The notes under the pieces are model-generated. The model was not told the DNA's origin. It searched no databases and saw only the letters and a program-made list of their open reading frames with translations. The translations under genes and the position numbers were made by a program. From DYRB01 sp963845265 (GTDB lineage Bacteria > Pseudomonadota > Gammaproteobacteria > Chromatiales > Chromatiaceae), in NCBI GenBank assembly GCA_963845265.1, contig CAWJRN010000018.1, positions 1 to 64,000 on the forward strand: a stretch of DNA of 64,000 nucleotides. The letters are read 5' to 3'. Positions 9,281 through 18,200 of the stretch are shown piece after piece (position 1 is the stretch's first letter; the number at the start of each line of letters is the position of its first letter).

Positions 9281-10275
9281 CCGTTGCCGCCGGTTTCCCC
9301 GCGCTCCTCGAGCGCTTTTTCACCGAGCGGCTCCTGCGGCAACGCCAGGCCAGCCCGCACACCATCGCCAGCTATCGCGATACCTTCCGCCTGCTGGTGC
9401 AGTTCGCCCAGCAGCGGCTGAACAAAGCCCCCTGCGCCCTGGCGATGGAAGACTTGGACACCCCCTTCCTCGGCGACTTCTTGGAGCATATCGAGAAGGC
9501 GCGGGGCAATGGCGCACGCTCACGCAATGTCCGCCTGGCCGCGATCCACTCCTTCTTCCGCTACGTTGCATTGCACGAGCCCCAATACCTCGCCTTGGCG
9601 CAACGCGTTCTGGCTATGCCGAGCAAGCGTTACGTCCGCCGTCCGGTAGAGTTTCTCACCAGCATCGAGGTCGAGGCCCTGCTGGCGGCACCGGATGTGG
9701 GCACCCGGGGCGGGCGACACGACCGCACTCTGCTGCTGTTTGCCGTCCAGACCGGCCTGCGCGCAGCAGAACTCATTGGACTGCGCTGCGAGGATATTAC
9801 CTTCGGTCCCGGAGCCCATGTGCGATGCCGAGGAAAAGGACGCAAAGAGCGGTGTACGCCGTTGCGTCCCGACACCCTCGCTGCCCTGCAGACCTGGTTG
9901 CAGGAACGTCAAGGTCAGCCCGCCGACCCCTTGTTCCCCAACGCCCACGGCGCCCCCTTGAGCCATGACGGGCTGGCGTATCTGCTTGCCAAACATCTGG
10001 TCACGGCACGGGAAACATGCCCCTCCTTAGAAAACAAAAGGGTCACACCTCACACGCTGAGACACACGGCGGCAATGGATCTGCTGCACAACGGCACCGA
10101 TCGTACCGTTATCGCCCTTTGGCTTGGCCACGAGTCGGTGGAGACGACCTACATTTATCTCCATGCGGATCTTGAGATGAAAGAAGATGCCCTTGCCAGG
10201 ACAACGCCTTCGAATGCGCGTTTGCCCCGCTACAGGCCCGATGATGAGCTGCTGGCCTTCCTGAAGAGCCTCTGA
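9277..10275 (+). CDS. RIT recombinase C (tyrosine recombinase)
   Basis: The 332-residue product carries TGLRAAELIGL near residue 167, HTLRHTAAMDLL near residue 265 and GHESVETTYIYLH with the nucleophile Tyr near residue 295. All catalytic boxes are intact. The start overlaps the recombinase B stop by ATGA, so it is the third gene of the coupled trio. It is followed by about 65 bp and then the right inverted repeat. Confidence 0.85.
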   Translation: MTVAAGFPALLERFFTERLLRQRQASPHTIASYRDTFRLLVQFAQQRLNKAPCALAMEDLDTPFLGDFLEHIEKARGNGARSRNVRLAAIHSFFRYVALHEPQYLALAQRVLAMPSKRYVRRPVEFLTSIEVEALLAAPDVGTRGGRHDRTLLLFAVQTGLRAAELIGLRCEDITFGPGAHVRCRGKGRKERCTPLRPDTLAALQTWLQERQGQPADPLFPNAHGAPLSHDGLAYLLAKHLVTARETCPSLENKRVTPHTLRHTAAMDLLHNGTDRTVIALWLGHESVETTYIYLHADLEMKEDALARTTPSNARLPRYRPDDELLAFLKSL

Positions 10276-10339
10276 TTATGCCGAGTCAAATCTGCCAACT
10301 CGCCCAGGATCCCCCGTCAGTACTGCTTGTCGGTCAAGG

Positions 10340-10370
10340 TACTCGGAATAATCCGGGACGCGGAATTATG
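10340..10370 (-). repeat. RIT element right inverted repeat
   Basis: It is the exact reverse complement of 6953-6983 over 31 bp. Confidence 0.9.
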
Positions 10371-10398
10371 ACGATTATTCCGAGCTCGGAATAATCGT
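10371..10398. repeat. 28-bp perfect palindrome at the RIT insertion edge
   Basis: ACGATTATTCCGAG is followed at once by its own reverse complement. It contains two copies, head to head, of the CGGAATAATC motif found in the RIT ends. It lies just outside the right inverted repeat and abuts the resumption of the split integrase. Confidence 0.85.
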
Positions 10399-10621
10399 CA
10401 CACCTGTGCAGCATGGCTCGTTCAGGGTGGAGTGGATGTCCGCGTCGTGTGTCAACTGCTCCGACACTCCTCGATCCAGGTGACCATGCGGTATGCCCAC
10501 CTGTCGTCGAAGAACGTTCGCGACGCGGTGGATCGTTTGTCCCACTTTCGCCCCACATCGCAAAAAGCCCTTACAGAAACAGCCGAGGCTGCAATGTAAG
10601 GGCTTGATATAGCGGGAAATT

Positions 10622-10698
10622 TGGTCGGGGTGATAGGATTCGAACCTACGGCCCCTGCCTCCCGAAGGCAGTGCTCTACCAGACTGAGCTACACCCCG
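10622..10698 (-). tRNA. tRNA-Pro (anticodon CGG)
   Basis: Read on the minus strand, a 77-nt cloverleaf is complete. The acceptor is CGGGGTG/CACCCCG with discriminator A and encoded CCA, and the D-arm is GCTCAG...GAGC. The anticodon stem CTGCC/GGCAG encloses the loop TTCGGGA (anticodon CGG), and the T-arm contains GGTTCGAATCC. Its 3' end faces the island integrase remnant, so it is the likely attachment gene of the island to the left. Confidence 0.95.
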
Positions 10699-10719
10699 AA
10701 ACTTGCTGCGCGACGGTCC

Positions 10720-11688
10720 TTAATAAGTCCGGCTGACGGCGAATTCAGCCAGCCCGGCCAGTGCATCCCTGTACGGCGAGGGAGGCAAGGCCACAAGCGC
10801 ATCCTTGGCTTGCTGGGCGTAGGCCCGTGCGAGTTCGCTAGTGTATGCGATCGCACCGGTCGCAGCAATCGCCGCGACAACGGCGTCGATCCGTTCGCGC
10901 CCACCCTCCTTGATGGCCGTGCGCAACAGGGCGCTTTGTTCGGGGGTGCCGACCTCGATGGCGCGGATCACGGGCAGGGTGGGCTTGCCCTCGTCGAGGT
11001 CGTCGCCGATGTTCTTGCCGATCTCCGCACTGCTCTCGCTGTAGTCCAGGGCGTCATCCACCAACTGGAAGGCCACGCCCAGGGCCAGACCATAGGCCGC
11101 CATGGCCTGCTCGACCTCCGGCGGGGCATCGGCGATCACCGCACCCAGACGCGCACCGGCCTCGAACAGGGTGGCGGTCTTACGGCTGATGACCTCCATA
11201 TAGCGAGCCTGGCTGGTGTCCGCGTCATGGGCATTGAGCAGCTGGAGGACCTCCCCCTCGGCGATCCGGTTGGTGGCGTGAGAGAGGATGTCCATCACGC
11301 GCATGCGCTCGACCGACACCATCATCTCGAACGCGCGCGAGTAGAGAAAGTCGCCGACCAGGACGCTCGCCTCGTTGCCCCAGACGGCATTGGCGGTATC
11401 CCGGTTGCGACGCAGCTCCGACCCATCCACGACATCGTCGTGGAGCAGAGTAGCGGTGTGGATGAACTCCACCACGGCGGCCAACTCGATGTGGCGGTCG
11501 CCCTCATAGGCGCAAGTACGCGCAGCCAGCAGCACGAGCAAGGGGCGCAGCCGCTTGCCGCCACTATTGACGATGTAATGCCCGACCTGGTTGATGAGGA
11601 CGACGTCAGAGTGCAGCCGCCGCAGAATCACCGCGTCGACGGCACGCATGTCTTCGGCCACCGGTGCCCGAATCGCGGAAATGCCCAT
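10720..11688 (-). CDS. ispB: octaprenyl diphosphate synthase
   Basis: This trans-isoprenyl diphosphate synthase lengthens farnesyl diphosphate with isopentenyl diphosphate to make the ubiquinone side chain. The 322 residues match the usual IspB length if translation starts at MGISAIRAP; an upstream in-frame ATG would add 25 poorly conserved residues. Both Asp-rich Mg-binding motifs are present: LHDDVVD near residue 84 and QLVDDALDY near residue 210. KTATLFEAG also fits the family. It is divergent from rplU, the arrangement found in many gammaproteobacteria. Chain length cannot be read from the sequence alone. Confidence 0.93.
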   Translation of the reverse strand: MGISAIRAPVAEDMRAVDAVILRRLHSDVVLINQVGHYIVNSGGKRLRPLLVLLAARTCAYEGDRHIELAAVVEFIHTATLLHDDVVDGSELRRNRDTANAVWGNEASVLVGDFLYSRAFEMMVSVERMRVMDILSHATNRIAEGEVLQLLNAHDADTSQARYMEVISRKTATLFEAGARLGAVIADAPPEVEQAMAAYGLALGVAFQLVDDALDYSESSAEIGKNIGDDLDEGKPTLPVIRAIEVGTPEQSALLRTAIKEGGRERIDAVVAAIAATGAIAYTSELARAYAQQAKDALVALPPSPYRDALAGLAEFAVSRTY

Positions 11689-11795
11689 GTACTCAAATAT
11701 GCCTGCGGTTACGTATAAGCGCGGGGATGCTAGGGGGACGGGGTTCGCACTGTCAAGCCGCACCCCCTGCTGCGGCCAAACGGGGAAGATCCGAC

Positions 11796-11825
11796 TTGAC
11801 GGCCCAGCCCGCCAGGGGATATTCT
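11796..11825 (+). promoter_or_regulatory. putative sigma-70 promoter of rplU-rpmA
   Basis: TTGACG (11796-11801) and TATTCT (11820-11825) are separated by 18 bp and lie 66 bp before the rplU start. This is a good match but is based on sequence alone. Confidence 0.5.
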
Positions 11826-11890
11826 CCCGCGGCTTTAGAGCGGCAACCTAATCGCTGCTTGGATCAGGACCAGTTGGGGATCACCAAATC

Positions 11891-12202
11891 ATGTACGCGG
11901 TCATTCAAACCGGGGGCAAGCAGTATCGGGTTGCCGAGGGCGACACCCTGAAGATCGAGAAGATCGTCGCCGATACGGGCGCCACCGTCGAGCTCGACAA
12001 GGTCCTGATGATCGCCGACGGCGACAATGTCAGGGTCGGCCAGCCTTTCATCGAGGGCGGCAAGATCACGGCCACCGTCAACGCCCACGGGCGCGGCAAG
12101 AAGGTCATGATCCTCAAGTTCCGTCGGCGTAAGCATCATATGAAGCGCCAGGGCCACCGCCAGTGGTTCACGGAGCTCACCATCACCGGCATCAGCGCCT
12201 AA
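11891..12202 (+). CDS. rplU: 50S ribosomal protein L21
   Basis: The 103-residue protein is typical bL21: it starts MYAVIQTGGKQYRV and has the KFRRRKHHMKRQGHRQ rRNA-binding segment near the C-terminus. It is a structural protein of the large ribosomal subunit. It is followed 17 bp later by rpmA, the standard bacterial pair, and divergent to ispB. Confidence 0.97.
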   Translation: MYAVIQTGGKQYRVAEGDTLKIEKIVADTGATVELDKVLMIADGDNVRVGQPFIEGGKITATVNAHGRGKKVMILKFRRRKHHMKRQGHRQWFTELTITGISA

Positions 12203-12219
12203 CCTGGGAGGGCAGCAGC

Positions 12220-12489
12220 ATGGCACATAAAAAGGCAGGCGGCAGCTCGCGCAATGGGCGCGATTCCGAATCCAAACGCCTTGGCGTCAAGGTCTTCGGC
12301 GGCCAGCGGATCAACGCCGGCGGCATCATCATCCGCCAGCGCGGCACCCCGGTGCACAATGGCGTGAATGTCGGCGTGGGCAAGGATCACACCCTGTTTG
12401 CCCTGACGGACGGCCAGGTGAAGTACGAGATCAAGGGCCCCAAGAACCGTAAGTTCGTCTCGGTTGTAGCAGACGCTCCGGCATCCTGA
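12220..12489 (+). CDS. rpmA: 50S ribosomal protein L27
   Basis: The 89-residue protein starts MAHKKAGGSSRNGRDS and contains RLGVKVFGGQ and GGIIIRQRGT, the bL27 signature. Its flexible N-terminus reaches toward the peptidyl-transferase centre. A GGGAGG site precedes the ATG. An intrinsic terminator follows, separating the rplU-rpmA unit from obgE. Confidence 0.97.
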   Translation: MAHKKAGGSSRNGRDSESKRLGVKVFGGQRINAGGIIIRQRGTPVHNGVNVGVGKDHTLFALTDGQVKYEIKGPKNRKFVSVVADAPAS

Positions 12490-12525
12490 GCCATCAGTCC
12501 ACCCGGTAGCGCGAAGACCGCGGGA

Positions 12526-12551
12526 AGCCTCGCCCCATGGCGGGGCTTTTT
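12526..12551 (+). terminator. rho-independent terminator after rpmA
   Basis: AGCCTCGCC and GGCGGGGCT form a 9-bp stem (one wobble) with a CCAT loop, followed by TTTTTGCGTTTT. It ends the rplU-rpmA transcript. Confidence 0.8.
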
Positions 12552-12606
12552 GCGTTTTCGGACCCTCATCTAACTCCCCCTCAGACCCTATCTCGGCAGC
12601 CTCTCC

Positions 12607-13713
12607 ATGAAATTCGTCGATGAAGCAAGCATCCAGGTCGTGGCCGGCGACGGCGGCGACGGCTGCGTCAGCTTTCGTCGCGAGAAGTACATTCCCTTCG
12701 GCGGCCCCAACGGCGGCGATGGCGGCGATGGCGGCAGCGTCTATTTGGTCGGCGATGAGGGCCTCAACACCCTGGTCGACTTCCGCTACCAGCGCCTGCA
12801 TCGCGCCGAACGCGGCAAGAACGGGATGGGCAAGGACATGACTGGCCGAGGCGGCGAGGACCTGGTGGTGCGGGTCCCGGTGGGGACCAGGGTCTTCGAC
12901 GCGGAGACCGAGGAGCTCATCGGCGAGGTCCTGACCGACGGCGAGCGCCTGCTGGTGGCCCAGGGCGGCTTCCACGGCATCGGCAATGCCCGCTACAAAT
13001 CCAGCACCAACCGGGCCCCGCGCCAGTTCAAGCCCGGCACCATGGGCGAGCGTCGGCAGCTCTTTCTGGAGCTGATCCTGCTCGCCGATGTGGGCCTGCT
13101 GGGCTTCCCCAACGCGGGCAAGTCGAGCCTGATCCGGGCCGTATCGAGTGCCAGGCCCAAGGTGGCGGACTACCCCTTCACCACGCTGCACCCCAACCTG
13201 GGGGTGGTCAGCCTGGGGCGCGGGCGCAGCTTCGTCATCGCCGATATCCCGGGCATCATCGAGGGTGCGGCGGAGGGTGCCGGGCTCGGGCTCCAGTTCC
13301 TCAAGCACCTGTCGCGTACCGGCCTGCTGCTGCATTTGGTCGACCTGGCGCCGCTGGAGGGGGCCGAGCCGGCGGTGGAGCAGGTCCGCAAGATCGAGCA
13401 CGAATTGGCCGCCTATAGCGAAGAGCTGGCGGGCAAGGAGCGCTGGCTGGTGCTGAACAAGATCGATCTGCTCGACGCCGACGAGGTCGCCGAGCGCCAG
13501 TCCGAGGTGATCGCAGCCCTGGGCTGGGAGGGGCCGGTATTCGCCATCTCCGCCCTCTCCGGCGAGGGCACCGCGGCCCTGACCTCGGCCATCATGACCA
13601 GCGTCACGGCCCGCGCCGCGGCCGAGCGCCAGGCCCGCGGCGATCCCGGGTCAGGCGACGAGCAAGACGCTTCCGCCCCAGAGACAGAGACACCCTGGCA
13701 CCCCCTGGACTAG
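12607..13713 (+). CDS. obgE: GTPase Obg/CgtA, ribosome assembly and stress
   Basis: The 368-residue protein has the glycine-rich Obg fold at residues 1-158 (GGDGGDGGSVYLVG) followed by a G domain. That domain carries GFPNAGKSSLI (G1, near 166), a switch PFTTLHPN segment, DIPGIIEGA (G3) and LNKIDLL (G4). The acidic, low-complexity tail after about residue 340 is typical. Obg binds the 50S subunit and links ribosome assembly to (p)ppGpp level; relA is 7 kb away. The position after rplU-rpmA and before proB is the conserved gammaproteobacterial order. Confidence 0.96.
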   Translation: MKFVDEASIQVVAGDGGDGCVSFRREKYIPFGGPNGGDGGDGGSVYLVGDEGLNTLVDFRYQRLHRAERGKNGMGKDMTGRGGEDLVVRVPVGTRVFDAETEELIGEVLTDGERLLVAQGGFHGIGNARYKSSTNRAPRQFKPGTMGERRQLFLELILLADVGLLGFPNAGKSSLIRAVSSARPKVADYPFTTLHPNLGVVSLGRGRSFVIADIPGIIEGAAEGAGLGLQFLKHLSRTGLLLHLVDLAPLEGAEPAVEQVRKIEHELAAYSEELAGKERWLVLNKIDLLDADEVAERQSEVIAALGWEGPVFAISALSGEGTAALTSAIMTSVTARAAAERQARGDPGSGDEQDASAPETETPWHPLD

Positions 13714-13726
13714 GTACTCGCCCCAG

Positions 13727-14851
13727 ATGATCTCTCGCGCAACCCTACCGCAGACCCGCCGTTGGGTGGTCAAGATCGGCAGCGCCCTCTTGACCCGCGA
13801 CGGCCAGGGACTGGACCGCGACATCCTCGCCCCCTGGGTGGAACAGATGGCCGCCCGCCGCCTGGCCGGTCACGACATCGTGCTGGTCTCCTCCGGTGCC
13901 GTGGCAGAGGGCATGGCCAGGCTCGGCCTGCGCTCCCGCCCCAAGTCCCTGCCAGAGCTTCAGGCCGCCGCCGCCATCGGTCAGATGGGCCTGGTGCGCC
14001 ACTACGAGGCCTGCTTCCAACGGCATGGGCTGCACACCGCCCAGGTCCTGCTGACCCACGATGACCTCGCCGACCGACGCCGCTATCTCAACGCCCGCAG
14101 CACCCTCTGCACCCTGCTACGCATGCAGGTGGTGCCCGTCATCAACGAGAACGACACCGTGGCCACGGACGAGCTGCGCTTCGGCGACAACGACACCCTG
14201 GCTGCCCTGGTGGCCAACCTCATCGAGGCAGAGCTGTTGATCCTGCTCACCGACCAGGATGGGCTCTTTGATCGGGACCCGAGACGCAACCCCGGCGCCC
14301 ACCTGATCAACCAGACCCAGGTGGACAACCCCCAACTCGACACCGCGGCCGGCGGCAGCGGCAGCGTCCAGGGCACCGGCGGCATGGTCACCAAGGTCCG
14401 CGCCGCCCGGCTCGCAGCCAGAAGCGGCGCGGCCACCATCATCGCCCCCGGGCGCGGACCCGATGTGCTGACCCGCATCGGTGCCGGCGAGGCGGTCGGT
14501 ACCCTGCTCATCCCAGCCCAGGGTCCGGAGGCGGCGCGCAAGCAATGGCTGGCCGGGCACCTGCAACCCCGCGGGCGCCTGACCCTCGACGCCGGCGCCG
14601 TGCAGGCCCTGCGCGAACAGGGCAAGAGCCTACTGGCGGTGGGGGTCAAGGCGGTGCACGGAACCTTCCGCCGAGGCGAGGTGGTCGCCTGCCTGGACGA
14701 GCAATGGCGTGAAGTCGCCCGCGGCCTGATCAACTACGACGCCGAGGAGACCGCGCGCATCATGGGTCAGCCCAGCGGGCGTTTCGAGACGATCCTCGGC
14801 TACCAGGAAGAGAAAGAGCTGATCCATCGGGACAATCTGGTTCTGGTCTGA
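13727..14851 (+). CDS. proB: glutamate 5-kinase (proline synthesis)
   Basis: The enzyme phosphorylates glutamate to gamma-glutamyl phosphate, the first and feedback-regulated step of proline synthesis. The 374-residue protein has an amino-acid-kinase domain (VVKIGSALLT at residue 14, VSSGAVAEGMARLG near 50, NENDTVATDELRFGDND near 140). A C-terminal PUA domain runs from about 280 (GRLTLDAGAVQAL). It starts 13 bp after obgE and is probably cotranscribed with it. Confidence 0.95.
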   Translation: MISRATLPQTRRWVVKIGSALLTRDGQGLDRDILAPWVEQMAARRLAGHDIVLVSSGAVAEGMARLGLRSRPKSLPELQAAAAIGQMGLVRHYEACFQRHGLHTAQVLLTHDDLADRRRYLNARSTLCTLLRMQVVPVINENDTVATDELRFGDNDTLAALVANLIEAELLILLTDQDGLFDRDPRRNPGAHLINQTQVDNPQLDTAAGGSGSVQGTGGMVTKVRAARLAARSGAATIIAPGRGPDVLTRIGAGEAVGTLLIPAQGPEAARKQWLAGHLQPRGRLTLDAGAVQALREQGKSLLAVGVKAVHGTFRRGEVVACLDEQWREVARGLINYDAEETARIMGQPSGRFETILGYQEEKELIHRDNLVLV

Positions 14852-15239
14852 GCGCTTGAGCAAGCCGAATTGCTGGGTTTCCGCTATCGCTCCAACCCAG
14901 CCTACGGTGCTTGAGCAAGCACGCGCTGGGCGGATTAACACAGCCCAACGAAGGGACCATAGTTTCTCGAAAAGCCGGGGCAGCCCGCGGCTGCAGGGTG
15001 GGTCAAGCGAAGAGACTGTGAAAGCATTCTTCGTAGGCTGGGTTGAGGTACGAAACCCAGCGCTTGGCATGCCGTAAGCCGTTGATTGCTGGGTTTCGCA
15101 AGCGCAACCCAGCCTCAGTGCCGGCCTGGGAAGGCGGTTTCGGCGATACTTGCCCAATCTCGAAGCGAACCCACCAAAACTACCGGCCTCGGCGAATCCG
15201 TCGCTCCGCCCCTTGATCCGCCCGACGAGATTGCCCCGG
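14852..15239. repeat. intergenic cluster of inverted CTGGGTT/AACCCAG repeats
   Basis: No gene is visible in these 388 bp. At least three copies of a dispersed palindrome occur: around 14873-14911, 15034-15061 and 15088-15118. Each has arms GCTGGGTT / AACCCAGC and often GTAGG just outside. The copy at 15034-15061 has the loop GAGGTACGA, shared with related repeats at 20359 and 25228 that have different arms. Confidence 0.65.
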
Positions 15240-18200
15240 TCACTGAAAGTCCCTGGACTTGGTGGTCAACCTCCCCAGCAACCCCGAGTAGTCCTGCAGG
15301 CGCCGCGCCACCAGATGGGTCACACCGGCCTCGCGCTGTATCTCCCCCTCCACCCCCATGAGCCTGGCCCCCAGCAGAATGGCCCGCTGGCGCTCGGCCA
15401 CCTGGCGCCAGATCACCAGATTGACGAAGCCGGTCTCGTCCTCCAGGGTCACGAAGGTGACCCCGGAGGCGGTCCCCGGGCGCTGGCGGTTGATGACCAG
15501 CCCGGCAGTGGCGACCCTGGCGCCCGGCGGGGTCTGCCCGATCTCCCGGGCACTGAGCAGCCGACGCCGGGCGAGATGGCCTCGCAGCAGGGCCAGGGGG
15601 TGGCGGCGCAGGGTGAGCCCCAGGCTGGCGTAGTCGCCGACGATGGCGTCGCCCTCCGTGGGTGGCGCAAGCAGCGGCAGGGTGTGCGGCTCCTCTGGTG
15701 GCGGGGCCAGGGGCAAGGGGGCGACGAGCCCGGCGACCTGCCAAGCGGCGAGGCGCCGGTTTCCGGCCAGGCCGGCCAGGGCATCGGCGGCGGCCAGTGC
15801 CTTGAGGTCGCCCCGGTCGAGCCCGGCCCTGCCGGCCAACTCGGCCATCGATCCCCAGGGCCCCGCTACCCGGGCCAAAACCAGGCGCTCGGCCCCGGCT
15901 CGGGACAGCCCCTTGGCCAGACGCAGACCCAGGCGCAGGGCGGGCTCCGGCCTCGCACCGGGCCCTGAACCCTGCTCCAGGGTGCAGCCCCAATCGCTGT
16001 GGCGTACATCCACGCCCCGTACCTCCACCCCCTGGCGGCGGGCCTCGCGCACCAGTTGGGCAGGCGCATAGAAGCCCATGGGTTGACTGTTGAGCAGTGC
16101 CGCGCAGAAGGCGGCGGGCTCGTGGTGCTTGAGCCAGGCGGAGACATAGACCAGCAGGGCGAAGCTGGCGGCGTGGGACTCGGGAAAGCCGTACTCGCCG
16201 AAGCCGAGGATCTGTTGGTAGAGCTGCTCGGCGAAGGCGCGCTGGTAGCCGCGGCTCAACATGCCCGTGATCAGGCGTTCGCGGAAGTGCTCCATACCCC
16301 CGCGGCGGCGCCAGGCGGCCATGGAGCGGCGCACCTGGTCCGCCTCGCCGGGGGAGAAGCCCGCCGCCACGGTCGCCACCTTGATGACCTGCTCCTGAAA
16401 GATGGGCACCCCCAGGGTCCGGCCCAGGGCCTCGCGCACCGCTTCGGACGGGTAAGTCACCGGCTCCAGCCCCTGACGCCGGCGCAAATAGGGGTGGACC
16501 ATGTCCCCCTGGATGGGCCCGGGGCGGACGATGGCGACCTCGATGACCAGATCGTAGAAACAGGCGGGCCTCAGGCGCGGGAGCATGGACATCTGGGCGC
16601 GGGATTCGATCTGGAAGACGCCGGTGGTCTCGGCCCTTTGGATCATGCGGTAGACCGCCGGATCCTCCGCCGGGATGTCCGCCATGCTCAGGTGTGTGCC
16701 GCGGTAGCTGTTGATCAGGTCCAGGGCGCGGCGGATGGCCGTGAGCATCCCTAAGGCCAGACAGTCCACCTTAAGCAGGCCCAGTGCGTCCAGGTCGTCC
16801 TTGTCCCACTGGATCACTGAGCGCTCCGGCATGGCGGCGTTCTCGATGGGGACCAGCCGCGACAGTTCGCCGCGGGCGATGACGAAGCCGCCGACGTGCT
16901 GGGACAAATGGCGCGGAAAGCCCAGGATCTGCTGGACCAGGCCCAGGGTGCGCCGCACCAAGGGGCTGGCCGGGTCCAGACCGGCCTCGCGCAGGCGCTC
17001 CGCGGGCACCTCGCGCCCGTCCCACCAATGGATGCCGCGGGCCAGGCGATCGACCTGATCCGCGGCCATGCCTAAGGCCTTGCCCACGTCCCGCACCGCG
17101 CTGCGCGGGCGATAGCGGATGACGGTCGCCGCCAGGGCAGCCCTGTCCCTGCCGTATTTCCCGTAGATATACTGGATCACCTCCTCGCGACGCTGGTGCT
17201 CGAAGTCCACGTCGATGTCCGGCGGCTCGCCGCGCTCCCGTGAGATGAAGCGCTCGAACAGCATCTGCATGCGCGCCGGGTCCACCTCGGTGATCCCCAG
17301 ACAAAAACACACCGCCGAGTTGGCGGCGGAACCGCGCCCCTGGCAGAGGATGCCGCGCCCGCGGGCGAAGGCGACGATGTCGTGGACAGTCAGAAAATAG
17401 GGCTCATAGCCCAGCTCGGCGATCAGGGTCAGCTCGTGCTCGATCAGATCCAGGACCCGCTGGGGGGTGCCGCCTGGCCAACGGCGGGCGGCGCCCTCCA
17501 GGGTCAGGCTGCGCAGATAGGGCGCGGGGGACTCGCCGGGCGGGACCAGCTCGCCTGGGTACTCGTAGCGCAGCTCGTCCAAGGAGAAGGTGCAGGCGGC
17601 CGCCACCCGCGCGGTCTGCGCGAGCAGGTCCGGCGGGTAGAAGCGGGCCAGCTCGGCAGGGCTGTGCAGGTGGGCCTCGCAGTTCTGGTCCAGGGCTTCG
17701 CCGGCGGCCTCGACCCTGGTCCCCAGGCGGATGCCGGTCAGGATATCGAGCAGGGGACCGCGCTCGGGCCCGTGCATGCGCACCCCCATGGCCGCCACCA
17801 GGGGCAGGCCACAAACGGCGCCCAAGCGCCGCAGCCCGACGAGGCGGGCCCGATCCCCGCCGCGGCGCTGCAAGGTCACACCGATCCAGACCCTGCCGGG
17901 CAGCGCCTCGACCAGGTGCCGCCCCAGATCGGGGGTAGCGTCCGGCTCCGCCAGCCAGAGGACCAGGCAGCCCGCGAGGCTGAGCTCAACGCAAGCCCCC
18001 AGGTCCCCCGGCTCCAGGCGATACCCACCCTTGGGTGCGCGGCGCCGAGCCAGGGTGATGAGTTGGGCCAGATTGCCGTAGCCGGTGCGATCCCTGGCCA
18101 GCAGCACCAGGCGCTGGCCATCGGTCAGCGCCAGCTCGCTGCCGACGATCAGGTGCAGGCCGCTGTCCTTGGCGGCCAGGTGGGCCCGCACCACCCCCGC

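Larger units (their letters stand above)
6951..10396 (+). mobile_element. RIT-type element: three tyrosine recombinases between inverted repeats
   Basis: Three adjacent tyrosine recombinase genes, each overlapping the next by ATGA, lie between perfect 31-bp inverted repeats at 6953-6983 and 10340-10370. This is the Recombinase In Trio architecture. The element sits exactly inside the DLRHT box of another integrase gene: target sequence GACCTAC ends at 6950 and GTCACACC resumes at 10397. The motif CGGAATAATC recurs at both ends and again near 7052. The first recombinase is frameshifted. The exact outer boundary at the right is uncertain because a 28-bp palindrome lies outside the inverted repeat. 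Confidence 0.85.
6048..10599 (+). pseudogene. island tyrosine integrase, split by a RIT element and frameshifted
   Basis: The 5' part (6048-6950) has a phage-integrase core-binding domain and the catalytic Arg box (HTGMRKGEMLGL). Near 6868 a 5-bp tandem duplication (GAGCGGAGCG) shifts the frame; the other frame continues RIANIRKGF and then FHPHDL. The gene is cut at its second catalytic box and resumes at 10397 with RHTCAAWLVQGGVDV, RHSSIQVTMRYAHL (the catalytic Tyr segment) and a TAA at 10597. It lies next to the 3' end of tRNA-Pro, the usual place for a genomic-island integrase. Both lesions make it non-functional, so the island is probably immobilised. The N-terminus is also atypical. Confidence 0.85.

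Noticed and set aside
12199..13401. 400-codon open frame on the minus strand through rpmA-obgE
   Set aside because: It is the antisense shadow of GC-rich obgE and rpmA, has no recognised domain, and would cross a terminator.
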